Of a DNA stretch of 64,000 nucleotides, positions 58,580 to 64,000 are shown piece by piece. The DNA lies in assembly GCA_025266875.1 (NCBI GenBank), contig JALLLT010000001.1, forward strand, positions 1 through 64,000, given 5' to 3'. The position numbers and the translations under genes are program-made. This DNA is from Fennellomyces sp. T-0311 (lineage: Eukaryota; Mucoromycota; Mucoromycetes; Mucorales; Lichtheimiaceae). How positions within the stretch are numbered: position 1 is the first letter of the stretch; each line of letters opens with the position of its first letter. Below the pieces are notes generated by a model. The model did no database searches, was not told the DNA's origin, and was given only the letters and a program-made list of their open reading frames with translations.

Positions 58580-61500
58580 ATGTCGTCGGAAAATAATGGG
58601 TCGATACCATCCTCTTCATCACAACACTCCAAAGCCGTACGAAAAACGTCGAATCTACGCGTCGACACCTCGAGACCCAACAGCAACGATCCTCCTGTAG
58701 CTGGCACCGCCGCAGCTGCACAACGCATGTCGAATAGTAACAATGAGCCTCCCCGGTATCTCACCATGCCAACGAACCTTGACGATGCTGACGACGACGA
58801 TAGTATCACGAAACAAAAGCGAAGACGACGGTCATTAATACCATCACGTATGCCCGGCTGCTGGGTGTTGACGAGCTGGGCCCTGACATGGTGGATTCCA
58901 ACACCCTTTATGCGACTCATTGGCATGAAGGATAAGCATATACAACAAGCTTGGCGTGAGAAGGTGTCACTCGTCATTATCATCCTTATTCTCTGCATTT
59001 CAGTCGGCTTTTTGACGTTTGGATTCAACGCAACGGTATGTGGACGACAACCAACACGCATTCGACCGACAGGAATCAACGAAGACCAAATCATCATTTC
59101 TGGGCGAGTCTTCAACCTCAAGTCGTTCAAACACGCAACGCCGTATCCTGGTATTCCCGCAAGTGGTGACCTGCTTGAAATGGGTTATGGCGGTCGCGAT
59201 CTATCGTTCATGTTCCAAACTGTCAATTATAACTGCAAAGGCATTTTTCGCCCAATTGTACCAGACGACCCCCATGGCAATGTGATCAATTATTTTCCTT
59301 GTGTTCCCATCGATCGAAATGATCCAAATAAGGTGAACAGCACAGATAATCCGAAACGGGAGGGATGCCATGTCAGTCCAAAGTCAAGAAAATCCTTGCG
59401 CAAATTGGACGTGGCAGGAGATGTTTATTACAATTGGACTGATATCCAGAAACCGGGAACAAGTCTTGTTGCTTACAACGGGTATAATAGATAATTAATC
59501 CCTGCAGGAAGAACACGTACTTACTATTCTTGGATAGCAATGTATTGGATTTATCTCGATTACGGTATCTCACTCCCAACGTACCTATGCCTTATCAAGT
59601 TGCAGAATTTGTTGGGCCCGGAAGTGCGTTTATCGGACGTGATGCGACATACTGGTTGAGCACCACAGCAGATCGATTGATGATAGGTAAATGCTTAACG
59701 GATATACTCAAAGTTGGCGTCCTCGATACACGGTCCACTGGGTGTATTATATCTGACATTGTGCTCTGGGTCTCGTTGGCCGTCATCCTCGGTGTTGTCC
59801 TTGTACGGTTTATACTGGCGTTGGTTTTTGGCTGGTGTATTTCCTGGAAGATTGGCAGTATTCGAGAAGAAACAGCTGAAGAACGACGATTGCGCCAAGA
59901 AGCTGTGCTTCAGTGGGAAATGAACAATGTCGAACAAATGCATTACCCACGACGTCGAAGCATATCGTCCATTGAGGAAACTATCAACAGTGGACCTCCC
60001 AGTCAAGCAACATCGATACATCAATACAACGCAAGCTTTGATAACTACAACAATAGCAGCACGGGCAGTGTGTCAAGTGCACCTCATCCCCGCAGTACCA
60101 CGAATCCCAGCAATAGTGGTCGAGCCATGCGTCGATTCTTTCCGACCACGTCAAGATTCACTCAGCCAAATTCACCTGGTTATGGACGACAAAGTCCATA
60201 CGGAAGCCGCGGCTTTGGTAGTGGTAGTGCCGATACCATGTATTCCATGACACCACGACAACGGCGTTGCACTACCGCACCCTCATCACCTGCCAACAAT
60301 GAATCCACTGTAAACAGCAACAACTCGTACGTTCTGGACTCGCAGTTTTTCAAAGAATTGCATTCATTGGGTCGACTTCAACGTGATGCAGCCGCCGATG
60401 CGTATGCGCAAAAGGAGCACAGTTTCAACTTTGACTTGCTTTACACGTTCATGGTGGTCACTTGCTACTCGGAAGGCGAAGAAGGTCTGCGTACGACACT
60501 CGACTCACTCGCCAACACAGATTATCCTGCATCGCATAAAGTTCTTCTTGTGATTTGTGATGGTATTATTACCGGTTCTGGAAATACCAAATCAACACCT
60601 GATATTGCGCTTGGCATGATGAAAGATGATTTGTTTCCGCGAGATCGAGTCCAGCCCGTCTCCTACGTAGCTATTGCAGACGGTGCGAAACGGCATAACA
60701 TGGCCAAGGTGTATGCTGGTTACTACAAGTACAATGATGACCCAGAAAAGGCACCAGAACCAAAACCGCTGGATCAACAACAACGGGTCCCAATGATTGT
60801 AATTGCCAAATGTGGTACACCAGCCGAACGGAAATCCAAGAAACCTGGCAACCGTGGAAAGCGAGACAGTCAAGTTATTCTCATGAATACCATGCAGAAG
60901 ATCTTTTACCATGATCGAATGTGTGAGCTCGAGTTTCAGTTCTGTAAGGCAGTTGCCAAGTTGGTCGATAGGCATCCTGCAAGGTTCCAATGTTGTCTCA
61001 TGGTAACAAACACAAAGCCCCCAAAAGTTGGTTTCCTTTGCAAACGTTCGCTCATCTTTTATTTAGGTTGATGCGGATACCAAGGTTTATCCTGATTCCT
61101 TAGCACGCATGGTCGCTACCATGTCTCGAGATCCTCAAGTCATGGGACTATGTGGTGAGACCAAGATTGCAAACAAGAGCGATAGCTGGGTCACTGCCAT
61201 TCAAGTATTTGAATATTACATTTCACATCATATGAGCAAGGCATTCGAATCGATATTTGGTGGTGTCACATGCCTTCCTGGTTGCTTCTGCATGTATCGT
61301 ATCATCGCCCCAAAAGGTGATCAATACGTTCCAATCTTTTGCTCGACGGATATTGTCGAGAGTTATTGTGAAAACGTCGTCGATACATTGCATAAGAAAA
61401 ACCTTCTTTTGCTTGGTGAAGATCGGTATCTCACAACATTGATGTTACGTACATTTCCGAAACGCAAGATGGTTTTCGTACCGCAGGCAGTAAGTGTTAA

Positions 61501-62143
61501 AATGTGTCTATTTATTCATCGGACTTACGCGAACATATAGGTATGTAAAACAGTGGTTCCCGATACATTCTCGGTTCTTTTATCTCAACGTCGCCGATGG
61601 ATCAATTCAACCGTCCATAACCTCCTTGAACTTGTATTGATTCGCGACTTGTGCGGTACATTTTGCTTTTCCATGCAATTCGTCGTATTTATGGAGCTCG
61701 TCGGTACCGTGGTTTTGCCAGCAGCTATCTCATTCACGCTTTACCTCATTATCATCTCCTTTTTTGTTCGACCCGTGCCAATTATCCCCTTAATGCTGCT
61801 CGCCGCTATTCTCGGTTTACCTGCTGTGCTTATCTCTCTGACAACCCGAAAAATGGTGTACGTTGGATGGATGATGGTGTACCTATGCTCACTCCCCATT
61901 TGGAACTTTTTGTTGCCGGCATACGCGTATTGGAACTTTGACGACTTTTCCTGGGGCGAAACCCGACAAGTTCAAGGTGTTAATGGACAACATGAGGATC
62001 ATAGCAGAAAGGATGGCAAATTTGATGGCAAAGATATTGTTATGCGCAAATTCGATGAATGGGCACGTCATGATCGACATGCGGTGCAAGAGGATAGTAG
62101 TAAACACGTGCGCAATTATCCAGCCATCTATTATGGACATTAG
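58580..62143 (+). CDS. Chitin synthase, class IV-like (CHS3 group)
   Basis: Plasma-membrane glycosyltransferase that builds cell-wall chitin from UDP-GlcNAc. Four exons (58580-59481, 59508-61002, 61067-61489, 61541-62143) encode 1,140 residues. The Ser/Asn-rich N terminus leads to transmembrane segments (about residues 130-155) and a lumenal-type region. Two more helices lie near 385-430, before a long polar linker. The catalytic core shows [23 protein letters not shown] (from residue 801), GEDRYLTTL near 917 and QRRRWINST (from 956). C-terminal helices follow, ending in a polar tail. There is no myosin motor domain, so it is not class V or VII. Class IV fits the overall build but is my inference. 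The first intron is only 26 nt as drawn (59482-59507). Confidence 0.93.
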
Positions 62144-62252
62144 GAAACAACAACACGTCCTTATTTTTCTGCATTGTTTTCTTTCATATAATATAAAATG
62201 TATCCCTAATATACGCTTTTTTTCTGTTCACTGCTTAAAAAAAGTTACATTT

Positions 62253-63970
62253 CTAACCTATAGTGTAATCATCAGCAGCAAGGAGAATTTCCTTTGTGAA
62301 CTGTGCTGACAAGTTGGCTTCCAGGTTTTGTACATCAATTACCTAGATTAAACATATTAGATACTCGGTCCATTATGCTTGTGCTTAGCACTTACATCCA
62401 CATCGCAAATCAGTCGGTCGCTAACAAAAGAAACCATAACAGGGAAGAAACCATCGACATTCTCGCCAGGGATATTGCATTCAAGCGAGCCAGCCTTGTT
62501 TGTGCTATTGATTACGGGCAATTGCCAGTCCAGCGATCGACGCTGACGATCGACAAAGTATGAGCCATCAGCGCTATGTACGGTCACTGATGGTTCAGCG
62601 CTACAAGTAAAAGTTGGATAGCATGAGAAATCACGTTGGATACTAGATCAAGTAGAATACTTACGGTAATGGGATCGAAACAACAACATCACGAAGTTCT
62701 AATTGATCAGCCTCCAACTCGTATTCGATATTGACATCACAGCTGCCATCACCAGCGGGAGATGGCCAACAGTTGACTAAAGATCGAAAGGTGAGTATAG
62801 TATCTTCCATGGATAGCTAATATAAACTTACTAATAAGAGGGACAGCGGTTTCGTCCCGTGTAGCGAACTTCCATCTCACAACCTCCAAATTCTGGTTGA
62901 CTGGGAAAGGTCGAGAGGTATCTCGCATTTGCACAGCCTTTTCGTTCTTAAATACAGCCTTGTCTACGTTTGGATGGGTCTACATTTGCCAGTTAGTATA
63001 CATAAACGATTTTTTTCCCAGTGAGATGTTTTAAATTATACCTTGAAGTTGATGGCTGGATCATCAGCTGCCTGTAAGGTAAGGCGTACCTTGGAGTTAC
63101 CAGAGTCGCCAACTCTTAACGTAAGCACACCTCTGACTTCCATCTGTTCCAAACCGCCATCTTTGTTTGCAGCAAGCGAGACACGCTCTTCGATCGAGAC
63201 ATGTATACTATAACCTGGATTTAGATATCGGTGCAAAAACACGTTCAATGGGCCCACTTACCCTTCCGGGTTCTTGGTCATACCGCCACTGGTTGATGAT
63301 CGAGAGGACTTGAGCAAAGGTTCCTCAACTTCGGTCTTGATAGCTTCAAACAAGTCCGTCGCCTTTGGTTTGCGACCCAATTGCATACCACGAGCCTTGG
63401 AGGAAGGAGCAGGTGGCGTCGAAGACCGACTATAACAAAAAGAAATTGAGATAAGCGTGATTAAAGCAATCTCAAAAAAAGCGGTTACCTGACAAATGGC
63501 GAGTCGACGGTAGTCTGTACAGTTGGCTCCAAAGCTGGCGAGAAGCGGCCGCCCATGTAGTTGCTTTGGGAGCTGAAGTTGCCTTGCATAAAGCCTTGAC
63601 CACGCTTTTGTGCTTCCTTCTTTTGCATTTCGAACTGCTTTGCTCGTCTTTTGAGCTCTTCCTTGGCCTCTTGCTCTTTGTTCTAAAACCCGACCAACCA
63701 TTAGCGATTGTACCACATTTAAAAGGCCCTTCATTCGTTTACCTTGGCAATAATTTCTTGTATCCTTTCCTCGTGGCTCTCCATCTCAATGATACTTTTG
63801 ACCTGCGACAAATTGACGTTCTCTCGGTAACCCTCGGAAATGATTTCATCAAAGGCGCACAACAATTCAAACGCGTTTCGAAGAATATCCTGCTCGTCAC
63901 AAGAACGGCAGATATCAGTGACCACACGGGCAAACAAATGAAGCGACTCGATATCTTGCAGGATATTGGA
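62253..63970 (-). CDS. ret2: Coatomer subunit delta (delta-COP), 3' part
   Basis: COPI coat subunit that works in Golgi-to-ER transport. The exons seen are 63970-63743, 63682-63489, 63429-63262, 63207-63042, 62979-62832, 62776-62665, 62600-62396 and 62342-62253. The gene starts beyond the window: the bases 63971-64000 are intron. The longin part ends in NILQDIESLHLFARV and FDEIISEGYREN. A charged linker with KEELKRRAKQFEMQKKEA follows. The C-terminal mu-homology domain shows EERVSLAANKDGGLEQMEVRG cut short here, THPNVDKAVF, CWPSPAGDGSCDVNIEYELE and FFPVMVSFVS, and ends in DDYTIG. The order matches delta-COP throughout. It converges with chitin synthase, with 109 bp between stops. Confidence 0.95.
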
Positions 63971-64000
63971 CTATTTTTTTCTTCCGTGTCAAAAGAGTGG

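Noticed and set aside
1..64000. tRNA genes, rRNA, CRISPR arrays, bacterial-type operons, viral genes
   Set aside because: I looked for tRNA box sequences, array-like spaced repeats and viral hallmark motifs and saw none that I could support by eye.

Overview
The window is nuclear DNA of a filamentous fungus, most likely an early-diverging one (Mucoromycota, probably Mucorales). The reasons are many short spliceosomal introns (mostly 45-80 nt, GT-AG with a few GC-AG), fungal enzymes such as a class IV-like chitin synthase and a trehalose-phosphate synthase/phosphatase, and also a full cytoplasmic dynein heavy chain, a DPP8/9-type peptidase, an ANKRD40-like protein and an ISG12-like peptide, a mix typical of that group. 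The phylum is inferred from gene content, not measured. Exon boundaries were worked out by hand from splice signals, reading phase and remembered family conservation; no alignment or transcript data were available.

Layout. 1-8.8 kb is gene-poor: the 3' end of a coiled-coil gene, a decayed LINE retrotransposon on the minus strand, one tiny ISG12-like gene, and otherwise no convincing gene. 8.8-25.5 kb holds pyruvate kinase and a 4,679-residue dynein heavy chain, both on the minus strand and only 132 bp apart. 26-45 kb is dense: a STYX-type phosphatase-like protein, a Dal5-like MFS permease, a candidate 34-residue zinc-knuckle microprotein, cytochrome b5, a drug/metabolite-type transporter, an unknown protein, a Saf4/CCDC130 splicing factor, a Brr6/Brl1 nuclear-envelope protein, a DPP8/9-type serine peptidase, an AN1 zinc-finger protein, two tandem paralogues of an unrecognised family, and a coiled-coil protein. 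After a quiet 1.8 kb come Rmt2 and ribosomal protein uL15. 49-54.5 kb is again poor: an F-box/LRR pseudogene, a relic, one small new-looking gene, and an element with inverted short repeats. 54.5-64 kb is dense: ANKRD40-like, trehalose synthase/phosphatase, chitin synthase and the 3' part of delta-COP, which runs off the right edge.

The genes are mostly unrelated housekeeping functions (glycolysis, motor transport, COPI traffic, wall and trehalose synthesis, splicing, translation) and do not form a cluster or pathway. No defence system, secondary-metabolite cluster, CRISPR array or virus was seen. The most novel-looking items are the tandem paralogues with conserved GC-AG introns (42.7-44.3 kb), the zinc-knuckle microprotein (30.4 kb), the STYX orthologue that keeps the catalytic cysteine (26.1 kb), the small acidic gene at 52.5-53.1 kb and the inverted-iteron element at 53.9-54.3 kb.
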